DNA of 64,000 nucleotides from an uncultured Lacinutrix sp. GTDB lineage: Bacteria > Bacteroidota > Bacteroidia > Flavobacteriales > Flavobacteriaceae. The stretch is taken from positions 1-64,000 of the forward strand of contig CAKZMU010000031.1 of assembly GCA_937129145.1 (NCBI GenBank). Direction: 5' to 3'. The notes under the pieces were generated by a model. The model worked only from the letters and a program-made list of their open reading frames with translations, was not told the DNA's origin and searched no databases. The translations under genes were made by a program, and so were the position numbers. Below are positions 24,208 to 32,279 of the stretch, in pieces; within the stretch, counting starts at the first letter, position 1, and every line of letters starts with the position of its first letter.

Positions 24208-24955
24208 GGGTTTGTTTAATTGATTTTGTTAATAGCTCATAAATCTCTTTATGAATGTCTTTATCTAAGGTTCTTAAATGTTTTTTTATCGTTTTTTTAT
24301 CACCTCGCTTCGCTGGACCAGTTTGAGCCATATAAGGAGAGAGCGTTTCAATTTTACGAGCAGTTTCCTTAATTAATGGTTTTAAAATATCAAATTCGAC
24401 ACTTTTAGATTCGGTAATCTCATGTCCAATACGATAGAGCTGATTGGTGAAATTATTCACAAATACAGCAGCTAAATGCAAAGCTGCACGTTGGTCTGAA
24501 TTTACCCTATAATGTTTACAACCTAGAGCTTCTGATAGGTTTTTTAAGGTTTGTAAATAGGCTTTGTTTTCAATTTCAATACAAATAGGGACTTCAGTAA
24601 AATCGATATCAGCATCTTTTGTAAACGTTTGTAAAGGATACAACACACCACGTATGTTTTTTTTGTCTAAGTCATGCAAACTCACGCTTCCTGAGGTGTG
24701 TACGACCAATTTTTCAGTAAATGGCAACTTTGATGATAAGGCGCCAATAACATCATCACTTACAGCAATAATATACACATCGACTTGTTTTAAATCATTG
24801 AGATTATCTGTAATTACTAGATCGTTTTGGTACGATGTAATGGCGTCTAGGTTTCTGTTGTACCATTGTAGTACAGAAACATTTTCAGCTTTATTTAAAG
24901 CTTTGTACAAATGTGTAGCCACATTTCCTGCGCCAATGATTGTTACTGATAACAT
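24191..24955 (-). CDS. Rossmann-like and DUF2520 domain protein
   Basis: A 254-residue protein with an N-terminal NAD(P)-binding Rossmann fold (VTIIGAGNVATHLYKAL, glycine motif GAGNVA) and a C-terminal helical DUF2520 domain (ALHLAAVFVNNFTNQLYRI). The layout matches the NADP oxidoreductase coenzyme F420-dependent/ProC-like superfamily. The substrate is unknown. It is the first gene of the operon leading to kdsC, the UbiA enzyme and maf, and stands divergent to the globin gene across 60 bases. Confidence 0.9.
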   Translation of the reverse strand: MLSVTIIGAGNVATHLYKALNKAENVSVLQWYNRNLDAITSYQNDLVITDNLNDLKQVDVYIIAVSDDVIGALSSKLPFTEKLVVHTSGSVSLHDLDKKNIRGVLYPLQTFTKDADIDFTEVPICIEIENKAYLQTLKNLSEALGCKHYRVNSDQRAALHLAAVFVNNFTNQLYRIGHEITESKSVEFDILKPLIKETARKIETLSPYMAQTGPAKRGDKKTIKKHLRTLDKDIHKEIYELLTKSIKQTHGKKL

Positions 24956-25001
24956 ACTGCTAAAATAGATAAGTAAAATATGATTTAAAAGTTTGTTGAA
25001 C

Positions 25002-25009
25002 TATCTTTG
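25002..25009 (+). promoter_or_regulatory. -7 box of the truncated globin gene
   Basis: TATCTTTG matches the Bacteroidota -7 element, 6 bases upstream of the globin ATG (25016). No TTG lies at the normal -33 distance. The position implies a nearly leaderless transcript. Confidence 0.45.
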
Positions 25010-25015
25010 TAAACA

Positions 25016-25405
25016 ATGGAAAAAAAAGATATAAAAACGAGAGAAGATGTTTATCTTCTTGTATCAACATTCTACAGTAAAGTTCGAAAAGACGACACTT
25101 TAGCGCCTTTTTTTGATAGAATAGACGATTGGGACGAACACCTAGACCGATTAACAACCTTTTGGGAGTCCAGTTTGTTTTTAAAAACGAAATATTATGG
25201 AAACCCATTAGAAGCTCATGTGAAGGCCGATAGGGAGCACGGTAATAAAATATCCGAATTTCATTTTGGTATTTGGTTAAACTTGTGGTTTGAAACCATT
25301 GAAGAACTATTTGAAGGTGAAACAGCCGAAAACGCTAAACGACGAGCCAGAAAAATGGGAACATTCCTTTACTTAGAAGTTTTTAAAGCAAGACAAAATA
25401 GCTAA
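25016..25405 (+). CDS. Group III truncated hemoglobin
   Basis: A 129-residue 2-on-2 globin. Group III features are the start TREDVYLLVSTFYSKVRKD, the aromatic-rich WESSLFLKTKYYGNP, and HVKADREHGNKISEFHFGIWL, which contains the proximal histidine region. Roles proposed for the family include oxygen or NO chemistry under low oxygen, though the function is not settled. It lies directly before the cytochrome c maturation gene on the same strand (90-base gap), so heme context is shared, but the larger gene has its own -7-like box. Confidence 0.92.
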   Translation: MEKKDIKTREDVYLLVSTFYSKVRKDDTLAPFFDRIDDWDEHLDRLTTFWESSLFLKTKYYGNPLEAHVKADREHGNKISEFHFGIWLNLWFETIEELFEGETAENAKRRARKMGTFLYLEVFKARQNS

Positions 25406-25460
25406 TTCAATATACATGTTAAAAGATTGTTTTCGCAGTACTCTTTACAAAGAAAAACAC

Positions 25461-25469
25461 TAAATTTGC
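25461..25469 (+). promoter_or_regulatory. -7 box of the CcsB/CcsA gene
   Basis: TAAATTTGC fits TAnnTTTG, 26 bases before the ATG. The base triplet at the -33 position is TAC rather than TTG, so this is a partial match. Confidence 0.45.
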
Positions 25470-25495
25470 ACGACTTTTAAAAGACGATTTTCGTT

Positions 25496-28400
25496 ATGCT
25501 AAAAAAAATCTCCAACATTCTTTTTTCTACCAGACTTACAGCCTTTTTATTTATAGCTTTTGCTGTTGCAATGATTACAGGAACTTTTATGGATGCAGGT
25601 CAAGACACCTCACCAACGCCATATTCCAGAACACTTATTTACAATGCTTGGTGGTTTGAAACCATTATGGTTTTGTTTACTATAAATTTTATTGGAAACA
25701 TTTTTAGATACCGTTTATTAAGAAAAGAAAAATGGGCAACATTAACGCTGCATTTGGCTTTCATATTTATATTTATAGGAGCGTTCATTACAAGATATAT
25801 TAGTTACGAGGGTATGATGGCGATTCGTGAAGGCGCTACCGAAAATGTGTTCTTATCTCAAAAAACATATTTAACTGCTTACATTGATGGTGATTATATA
25901 GTTGATGGACAACAACAACGCCGAGTGCATGAATATGAAACCGATTTTTCACATAGGCTAAATAACAACTTTAAAGAAAGTACAGATTATAACGGTCAAC
26001 CAGTGACTATAGAGTTAGAAGAATTTATTCTTGGAGCCGAACAGGATGTTGTACCAGACGATTCAGGAGAAAACTATTTAAAAATAGTTGAAGCTGGTAT
26101 GGGAGGCTCTCATAACCACTTTTTAAAAGAAGGTCAAGTACAAAGCATTCACAATGTGTTGTATGCACTTAACAAACCTACCGATGGAGCAATTAATATC
26201 ACACATACCGACAGTTCGTTAACCATTCAGTCGCCTTTTGAAGGTGAGTATTTAACCATGGCAACACAAGCTAAAGGCAAATTGGTAAAAGATAGCTTGC
26301 AACCTTTAGTGTTACGTTCAAGATATATCATTGGTAATCAAACATTGGTGTTTCCAAAGCCAGTGGTGAAAGGTGTGTTTGATGTTGTAAAAAAATCAGA
26401 GATATTAAAAAATGATGAAGATGGCTTGGTCTTAAAAGTCACTGCTAACGATGAAACTAAAACCGTAAAATTGCTGGGAGGTAAAGGCACAAATAATGCA
26501 TTTAAAAAAGTGACAATTGGAGGCTTGGATTTTCACTTAAAATATGGCTCCAAAGTTATAGAGTTGCCATTTAGCATTAAGTTAAATGATTTTATAGCCA
26601 AACGTTTCCCAGGCACCGAAAACAGTTACTCAGCTTACGAAAGTAAAGTAACGGTATTGGATGAGCAAGAAGGCGATTTCGATTTTCATATTTACATGAA
26701 CAACATATTAAACCATAGAGGGTACCGTTTTTTTCAAGCATCGTTCGACCCAGATGAGAAGGGAACCATTCTATCTGTAAACCATGATTTCTTGGGAACA
26801 AATATCACATATCTAGGGTATTTTTTATTGTATTTTGGGTTAATGGCAATACTGTTTGCAAAAAACACACGATTTGACGATTTAAGAAACCGCTTGCAAA
26901 AAATAAAAGTTAAAAAAGCCTCCATGTGCATTGCCCTGTTTTTGGCAACCACTATTGGTTTGCATGCACAAGAAGTCCATACTGAAGATGATGGTCACGA
27001 CCATACACAACAACAAGTAACCAAGTCACAAATAGATTCTATTTTGAGGGTCAATATAACTCCTAAAGAACACGCCGATAAATTAGGACGTTTGGTCATT
27101 CAGGATTTTGATGGACGTATGAAACCCATACATACCTATGCATCAGAGTTATTGCGTAAACTTTCAAAATACGATATATATGAAGGTTTTGATGCGAACC
27201 AAGTGTTTTTATCAATGCAGGAAAGTCCGTTCTTGTGGTATAATGTACCAATTATTCATTTGAAACCTAAAAAGTCAGATACCATTAGAAGTATTATTGG
27301 GTTGGATAAAGATAAAAAATACGCAACCCTATCTCAGTTCTTCACCGAAAAAGGCGTATATAAACTTGGAGGTTATTTACAAGAAGCTTATAGTGCACAA
27401 GTACAAACAGCCATACAAAAAGAGTTTCTAGAAGCTAACCAACGTGTAAACCTGTTACACAGTACTTTAAATGGAAATACGTTAAAAATCTTTCCTATTC
27501 CAGAAGATGACAATAATACTTGGACTTCTCCTCAAGATTATAGAGAGCAAAAACTTCAGTTTGAAGATTCACTTTACGGAAACTTTATAAACACTGGTTT
27601 TAAAGCGTATTTATATATGCTTAATGAAGGCAAAAAAACTGGCGATTTTGCTGAAAGTGATAAACTATTAGCAGCTATTAAAAAAACACAGCAAAAATAT
27701 GGTGCTGAGGTTATGTTAAGTGAGAAAAAAATAGACACTGAAATACTATACAACAAATATGATATTTTCAAGAGCCTGTTTAGTTGGTATATGTATGCAG
27801 GAACATTGATGTTTATCTTACTTATAGTTCAGATATTTAAAGATAAAAATAAAGGCATTAATACTGCTGTAACAGTTTTTAAATATATTATAGTGGGTCT
27901 GTTTTTATTACATACTGCTGGTTTAATTGTAAGATGGTATTTATCTGGTCACGCACCTTGGAGTGATGCTTATGAGTCCATGATATACGTAGCTTGGGCA
28001 ACCATGTTGTTTGGATTGTTATTTGGTCGAAAAAGTGATATCACCTTTGCGGCAACTGCCTTTGTAACTGCAATGATATTAATGATTGCCCATTGGAGCT
28101 GGATGGATCCTTCCATTGGCACCTTACAACCCGTTTTAAATAGTTATTGGTTAATGATTCATGTAGCAGTTATCGTTGGAAGTTATGGGCCATTTACTTT
28201 AGGGATGATTTTGGGAGTGGTGTCTTTATTATTAATGATTCTTACTAACGATAAGAATAAGAAAAAAATGGACATTAACATTAAAGAACTCACCATTGTT
28301 AACGAAATGGCGCTAACTGTTGGTTTGGTAATGCTAACCATTGGTAACTTTTTAGGTGGTATGTGGGCAAACGAAAGTTGGGGACGTTATTGGGGATGGG

Positions 28401-28690
28401 ACCCTAAAGAAACCTGGGCGCTTATTAGTATCATGGCGTATGCGTTTATTATTCATATGCGTTTAGTACCAGGGTTAAGAGGTCGTTTTGGATTTAATTT
28501 AGCTTCTATTATTGGAATAGCATTTATAATTTTCACTTATTTTGGAGTTAATTTTTATTTAGCAGGATTACATTCTTATCAATCTGGACAACAATTAGAC
28601 AGTGTAAATACTATAGCTACTGTGTTTGCCATTGTGGCGATACTTGCGTTTTTTGCTTACAGAAAATATACTAAGTACTACAGGAAGTAG
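25496..28690 (+). CDS. Fused CcsB (ResB)-CcsA (ResC) cytochrome c synthase
   Basis: A 1064-residue membrane protein. The N-terminal half is ResB/CcsB-like, with helices near residues 10-30, 55-75 and 85-105, a large periplasmic domain (about 110-430) and a further helix. After a His-rich linker near 500 and a second soluble region, the C-terminal half has 7-8 helices and the heme-handling WWD motif in RYWGWDPKETWALI (about 963-976), typical of CcsA. System II enzymes of this type carry heme across the membrane and attach it to CxxCH motifs. It would serve c-type cytochromes such as the fusion protein at 13.5 kb. The full-length fusion is normal for Bacteroidota. Confidence 0.95.
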   Translation: MLKKISNILFSTRLTAFLFIAFAVAMITGTFMDAGQDTSPTPYSRTLIYNAWWFETIMVLFTINFIGNIFRYRLLRKEKWATLTLHLAFIFIFIGAFITRYISYEGMMAIREGATENVFLSQKTYLTAYIDGDYIVDGQQQRRVHEYETDFSHRLNNNFKESTDYNGQPVTIELEEFILGAEQDVVPDDSGENYLKIVEAGMGGSHNHFLKEGQVQSIHNVLYALNKPTDGAINITHTDSSLTIQSPFEGEYLTMATQAKGKLVKDSLQPLVLRSRYIIGNQTLVFPKPVVKGVFDVVKKSEILKNDEDGLVLKVTANDETKTVKLLGGKGTNNAFKKVTIGGLDFHLKYGSKVIELPFSIKLNDFIAKRFPGTENSYSAYESKVTVLDEQEGDFDFHIYMNNILNHRGYRFFQASFDPDEKGTILSVNHDFLGTNITYLGYFLLYFGLMAILFAKNTRFDDLRNRLQKIKVKKASMCIALFLATTIGLHAQEVHTEDDGHDHTQQQVTKSQIDSILRVNITPKEHADKLGRLVIQDFDGRMKPIHTYASELLRKLSKYDIYEGFDANQVFLSMQESPFLWYNVPIIHLKPKKSDTIRSIIGLDKDKKYATLSQFFTEKGVYKLGGYLQEAYSAQVQTAIQKEFLEANQRVNLLHSTLNGNTLKIFPIPEDDNNTWTSPQDYREQKLQFEDSLYGNFINTGFKAYLYMLNEGKKTGDFAESDKLLAAIKKTQQKYGAEVMLSEKKIDTEILYNKYDIFKSLFSWYMYAGTLMFILLIVQIFKDKNKGINTAVTVFKYIIVGLFLLHTAGLIVRWYLSGHAPWSDAYESMIYVAWATMLFGLLFGRKSDITFAATAFVTAMILMIAHWSWMDPSIGTLQPVLNSYWLMIHVAVIVGSYGPFTLGMILGVVSLLLMILTNDKNKKKMDINIKELTIVNEMALTVGLVMLTIGNFLGGMWANESWGRYWGWDPKETWALISIMAYAFIIHMRLVPGLRGRFGFNLASIIGIAFIIFTYFGVNFYLAGLHSYQSGQQLDSVNTIATVFAIVAILAFFAYRKYTKYYRK

Positions 28691-28757
28691 TAATTTCTTA
28701 TTCATCCAAATAGTTTGATGACTAAATTTTAGTACCTTAGAAATCAAAACTTGAGAC

Positions 28758-28946
28758 ATGAATTTTTTCAAAAAACTAGGTATAGCCAATACTTTAATGT
28801 TAGTGTTGTGTTTGGTTATAATAATTGTTGCTGAATATTTATTTCTTTCTGGCGAAGAACTGCATGGTATTTTTGTAGGTTTATGGGCACCAATGCTTCT
28901 AGGGTTATTAATTTTATTTAAAATGGTAAACAATGGAAGCAAATAA
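28758..28946 (+). CDS. Small two-helix membrane protein
   Basis: A 62-residue protein with two predicted membrane helices (LGIANTLMLVLCLVIIIVAE and GLWAPMLLGLLILFKMV). No family is recognised. It lies 67 bases after the CcsB/CcsA gene and overlaps the next small ORF by 14 bases. The overlap with two further ORFs on the same strand and the clear transmembrane pattern support translation. A role in respiratory or heme assembly is possible from position only. Confidence 0.65.
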   Translation: MNFFKKLGIANTLMLVLCLVIIIVAEYLFLSGEELHGIFVGLWAPMLLGLLILFKMVNNGSK

Positions 28947-29040
28947 TATAGTTTTGTATTTCTCGCTTATTGTTGCTGTTTTTGTGGCTATTTGGGCAAT
29001 TGTAATAATTAGGGCTTATGATAAAATTGGAAAAGATTAA
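28933..29040 (+). CDS. 35-residue single-span membrane protein
   Basis: A small ORF from ATG (28933) to TAA (29038-29040). It begins MEANNIVLYFSLIVAVFVAI, continues through the helix, and ends in a charged tail RAYDKIGKD. It overlaps the previous gene by 14 bases and the following TPR lipoprotein by 23 bases. Size and shape recall small oxidase accessory proteins such as CcoS or CcoQ, but I see no diagnostic residue. The overlapping arrangement on both sides is the main support. Confidence 0.55.
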   Translation: MEANNIVLYFSLIVAVFVAIWAIVIIRAYDKIGKD

Positions 29041-29965
29041 AATATTAGTATTAGTGAGTACAGTATTTTTTGGTTGTAAAAATCAAGAAAATCTAAGCGA
29101 AGTTAAGATTAATACATCTCAAGGGATGTCTTTATTAAATACACCTTTAATTAGACGACAAGTAAATCCTACTCAAGATTCTCTTCAAATTGTTAAGTAT
29201 TTAGATGCCTTAAAAGATTATGAAAACAACAACAAACTAGCAGATAATATTATTTGGCTAGGAAGAAGAGTTGCTTATCTGGGCGATTACAAACGTGCTA
29301 TCGAAATATTTTCCGAAGGTATAAATGAGTTTCCTGATGATGCTCGATTTTTAAGACATAGAGGGCACAGATACATAAGCACACGACAATTTAATAATGC
29401 CATTGACGATTTTGAAAGCGCAGTATTGCTCATAAAAGATACCGAAGATATTATTGAACCAGATGGCGTTCCAAACAGACTTAATCAACCAGTATCCAGC
29501 TTGCACACCAATATTTATTACCATTTAGGGTTGGCATATTATTTAAAAAACGATTTAAAAAATGCATTAAAATATTTTACCGAATGTTTGGAAGCTTCAA
29601 AAAATGACGACATGCAAGTAGCTACAAGACATTGGCTATACATGATTTTGCAACGTATGAACATGAAAGATGAAGCCGCTTCTATTTTAAATCCTATTAG
29701 GGTAAATATGGATATAATTGAGAATGTCGCCTATCACGATTTATTATTATTCTATAAGGGTATTCGTACTGAAAACGAATTGCTTAAAGTTGAAAATGGC
29801 TCAGTTGGTGCCAACGAAGCAACCCAATATGGTATTGCTAATTGGCATTTTTATAATGGTAATGAAGATAGAGCTATAAACATGTTTATGAATATTATTA
29901 AAAATGGTAATTGGTCTGGGTTTGGCTACATTGCTGCCGAAGCAGATATGAGCAGACTGCAATAA
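29018..29965 (+). CDS. TPR-repeat lipoprotein
   Basis: A 315-residue predicted lipoprotein. The N terminus MIKLEKIKILVLVSTVFFGC ends in a lipobox with Cys20. At least three tetratricopeptide-type helical pairs follow: WLGRRVAYLGDYKRAIEIF, FLRHRGHRYISTRQFNNAI and NIYYHLGLAYYLKNDLKNAL. Such proteins act as scaffolds in the envelope. The start overlaps the 35-residue ORF by 23 bases; the ATG at 29018 gives a proper signal peptide. Partner and function are unknown. Confidence 0.85.
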   Translation: MIKLEKIKILVLVSTVFFGCKNQENLSEVKINTSQGMSLLNTPLIRRQVNPTQDSLQIVKYLDALKDYENNNKLADNIIWLGRRVAYLGDYKRAIEIFSEGINEFPDDARFLRHRGHRYISTRQFNNAIDDFESAVLLIKDTEDIIEPDGVPNRLNQPVSSLHTNIYYHLGLAYYLKNDLKNALKYFTECLEASKNDDMQVATRHWLYMILQRMNMKDEAASILNPIRVNMDIIENVAYHDLLLFYKGIRTENELLKVENGSVGANEATQYGIANWHFYNGNEDRAINMFMNIIKNGNWSGFGYIAAEADMSRLQ

Positions 29966-30032
29966 TATTTGGTCAATAAAAAATAAATACCAATATTTGC
30001 GATGTTATGATTAATTAAATTCACTTCCGTTT

Positions 30033-30081
30033 GTCGAGTTCTTTCTCGACCCTTTATTGCGAAATGCTTTTAGCATTTTGC
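30033..30081. repeat. Two adjacent hairpins before the MATE gene
   Basis: GTCGAG-TTCTTT-CTCGAC (30033-30050) and GCGAAATGC-TTTTA-GCATTTTGC (30059-30081, one wobble or mismatch). No long T run follows either of them, so a simple terminator is not certain. They may be an attenuator or terminator for the TPR gene. Confidence 0.4.
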
Positions 30082-30106
30082 TTTGTATATATTTAATCAT
30101 ATCATT

Positions 30107-31513
30107 ATGTCATCCAACAATATTTCAATAAAACAATTTTTTAAGTACTTCAAAATTGCCGTATCTGGTAAAGAAGAAAGTTTTACAACTGGCAGTATTC
30201 GTCGTGCTATTTTCATGCTCTCTATTCCAATGATTTTGGAGATGCTCATGGAATCCATTTTCGCAATAGTTGATATTTTCTATGTCTCTCAAGTAAGTGT
30301 TAATGCCGTAGCAACCATTGGTTTAACCGAATCTGTTATCACATTAGTCTATGCTATTGCCATTGGTTTAAGTATGGCAGCTACTGCTGTAGTGGCTCGT
30401 CGTGTGGGCGAAAACGATATAAAGGGTGCCTCACAAGCTGCTGTTCAAGTTATTTTTCTGGGGACTGCTGTGGCTATTGGTATTAGTGTCATAGGTATTT
30501 TGTATCCAAAAGAAATTCTAAGTATTATGGGAGCTGAAGCTGACCTCATTGAAGAAGGCTATGGTTACACGCAAATACTTATGGGTGGAAACATAACCAT
30601 CATGTTACTGTTTCTAATCAATGCTATTTTTAGAGGTGCTGGAAACGCTTCAATAGCTATGTGGACGCTAATTCTATCTAATGGTCTAAATATTATTTTA
30701 GACCCAATTTTTATTTTTGGTTTTGGACCCATTGAAGCTCATGGTGTTGAAGGAGCAGCTATTGCAACCACAATAGGTCGTGGTAGTGCTGTCTTGTTTC
30801 AGTTGGGAATCTTGTTCTTTGGTTATAGTAAAATTAAAGTAGCGTTTAAGGATTTAGTACTGCAAGTAGGTGTCATGTTAAATTTAATAAAAGTCTCGCT
30901 TGGTGGTATTGGTCAGTTTTTAATTGGCACAAGTAGTTGGGTGTTTTTAATGCGAATTATGAGTGAGTTTGGTAGCGAAGTGCTCGCAGGCTATACCATT
31001 GCTATTCGCGTGATGATGTTTACCTTAATGCCAGCGTGGGGAATGAGTAATGCTGCTGCTACATTGGTAGGTCAAAACTTAGGAGCAAAACAGCCTGAAC
31101 GTGCTGAAATATCAGTTTGGAAAACGGGAAAATATAGTGCCATTTTTATGCTGTTGGTATCTATTGTGTATTTGGTGTTTTCGCCACAAATAATTGGTTT
31201 GTTTACTGCTGAAGCCGAAGTCATTAAATACGGAAGCCTTTGCTTGCGAGTTATTGCTGCTGGCTATGTGTTTTATGGTTATGGTATGGTTGTTATCAAT
31301 GCGTTTAATGGTGCTGGAGACACTAAAACACCAACATATATCAACTTTGTGTGTTTTTGGTTGTTCCAATTGCCATTTGCGTATCTCATGGCAATTACTT
31401 TGGATTATGGTCCAATAGGAGTATTTGCTGCCATTACTTTAGCTGAAATACTTATTGCAGTCATTGGTATTATTTGGTTTAAAAAAGGGAAGTGGAAGTT
31501 GACTGTTGTCTAA
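30107..31513 (+). CDS. MATE family efflux transporter
   Basis: A 468-residue inner-membrane exporter with 12 predicted helices, using a Na+ or H+ gradient to expel drugs or metabolites. Family features are RRAIFMLSIPMILEMLMESI and FYVSQVSVNAVATIGLTE in the first helices, and the matching second-half segment MSNAAATLVGQNLGAKQPER. I chose the ATG at 30107 (MSSNNISIKQFFKYFK), because the longer frame from TTG at 30083 runs into a hairpin and adds eight residues that do not look like coding sequence. The substrate is not predictable. Confidence 0.93.
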   Translation: MSSNNISIKQFFKYFKIAVSGKEESFTTGSIRRAIFMLSIPMILEMLMESIFAIVDIFYVSQVSVNAVATIGLTESVITLVYAIAIGLSMAATAVVARRVGENDIKGASQAAVQVIFLGTAVAIGISVIGILYPKEILSIMGAEADLIEEGYGYTQILMGGNITIMLLFLINAIFRGAGNASIAMWTLILSNGLNIILDPIFIFGFGPIEAHGVEGAAIATTIGRGSAVLFQLGILFFGYSKIKVAFKDLVLQVGVMLNLIKVSLGGIGQFLIGTSSWVFLMRIMSEFGSEVLAGYTIAIRVMMFTLMPAWGMSNAAATLVGQNLGAKQPERAEISVWKTGKYSAIFMLLVSIVYLVFSPQIIGLFTAEAEVIKYGSLCLRVIAAGYVFYGYGMVVINAFNGAGDTKTPTYINFVCFWLFQLPFAYLMAITLDYGPIGVFAAITLAEILIAVIGIIWFKKGKWKLTVV

Positions 31514-31530
31514 CGAAAAACTACTAGTAA

Positions 31531-31635
31531 CGTCATTACGAGAAGTGAGGAACGAACGACGTGGTAATCTGTTGATTTCAAGTTATTTTCATGAGATTGC
31601 TTCTACAAACAATAAATGTCTGTATCGCAATAACG
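31531..31635. repeat. Intergenic palindromic repeat (REP-like)
   Basis: A 105-base stretch between two convergent genes. Its ends are CGTCATTACG and CGCAATAACG, an imperfect inverted pair, and the inner parts GGTAATCTG and GAGATTGC are also imperfectly complementary. It resembles a dispersed hairpin repeat of Bacteroidota genomes of the type CGTCATTGCGAGG...CGCAATGACG, as I recall it. This copy has drifted. Confidence 0.55.
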
Positions 31636-31646
31636 TAATTTACATA

Positions 31647-32222
31647 TTAGAATCCATTAACTTCTCTAACCATACCTACACTTAAATCAAGCTCTATATC
31701 TCCAATCCTCACACGAACCAATCGTAAAGTAGGAAAGCCGACAGCTGCAGTCATTTTTCTTACTTGTCTAAATTTGCCTTCGGTGAGGATTATGGATATC
31801 CAAGAGGTTGGTCCATGGCGTTCATCACGAACATGACGTTTTTCAATGAGGTAGTTTGAAATGTCATTTACATAAAAAACCTTGCAAGGTTTGGTTGTAT
31901 AGGGTTTACCATGAATGTTTATGGTTATACCATTTTGTAATTTAATAACAGCTTCTTTAGTAATCAATCCATCGACTTGCACAAAATATTCTTTTTCTAC
32001 TTTATTACTCGTGATGCGCGAACTAACTTTTCCATCTGTAGTTAATAAAAGTAAACCTTCTGATGTTTCATCCAATCTTCCAATTGCCATCGTGCCTTTT
32101 GCGAAATTATACAATTCACCAAGTAACTTTTTATTTTTGCGTTTGTTTTGATTATTGACAAACTGACTTAAATACCGAAACGGTTTATGTAAAATATAAT
32201 GATGGTGTTTTTCTTGTAGCAT
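31647..32222 (-). CDS. rRNA pseudouridine synthase (RsuA/RluE type)
   Basis: A 191-residue enzyme converting uridine to pseudouridine in rRNA. The catalytic Asp lies in GRLDETSEGLLLLTTDG, followed by the family segment KVEKEYFVQVDG and the C-terminal EGKFRQVRKMTAAVGFPTLRLVRVRIG. It has no S4 domain, which fits RluE-like 23S enzymes better than RsuA. The target base cannot be stated with certainty. It is divergent from the cystathionine-type gene. Confidence 0.92.
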   Translation of the reverse strand: MLQEKHHHYILHKPFRYLSQFVNNQNKRKNKKLLGELYNFAKGTMAIGRLDETSEGLLLLTTDGKVSSRITSNKVEKEYFVQVDGLITKEAVIKLQNGITINIHGKPYTTKPCKVFYVNDISNYLIEKRHVRDERHGPTSWISIILTEGKFRQVRKMTAAVGFPTLRLVRVRIGDIELDLSVGMVREVNGF

Positions 32223-32279
32223 TTAAGGGACAATGTATGGCTTTTTTTGTAATTTTAAAATCGTATAAATTACCCTTCT

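Noticed and set aside
30083-30106. TTG start of the MATE gene at 30083
   Set aside because: The added eight codons lie in the foot of a hairpin and read as noncoding; ATG 30107 fits better.
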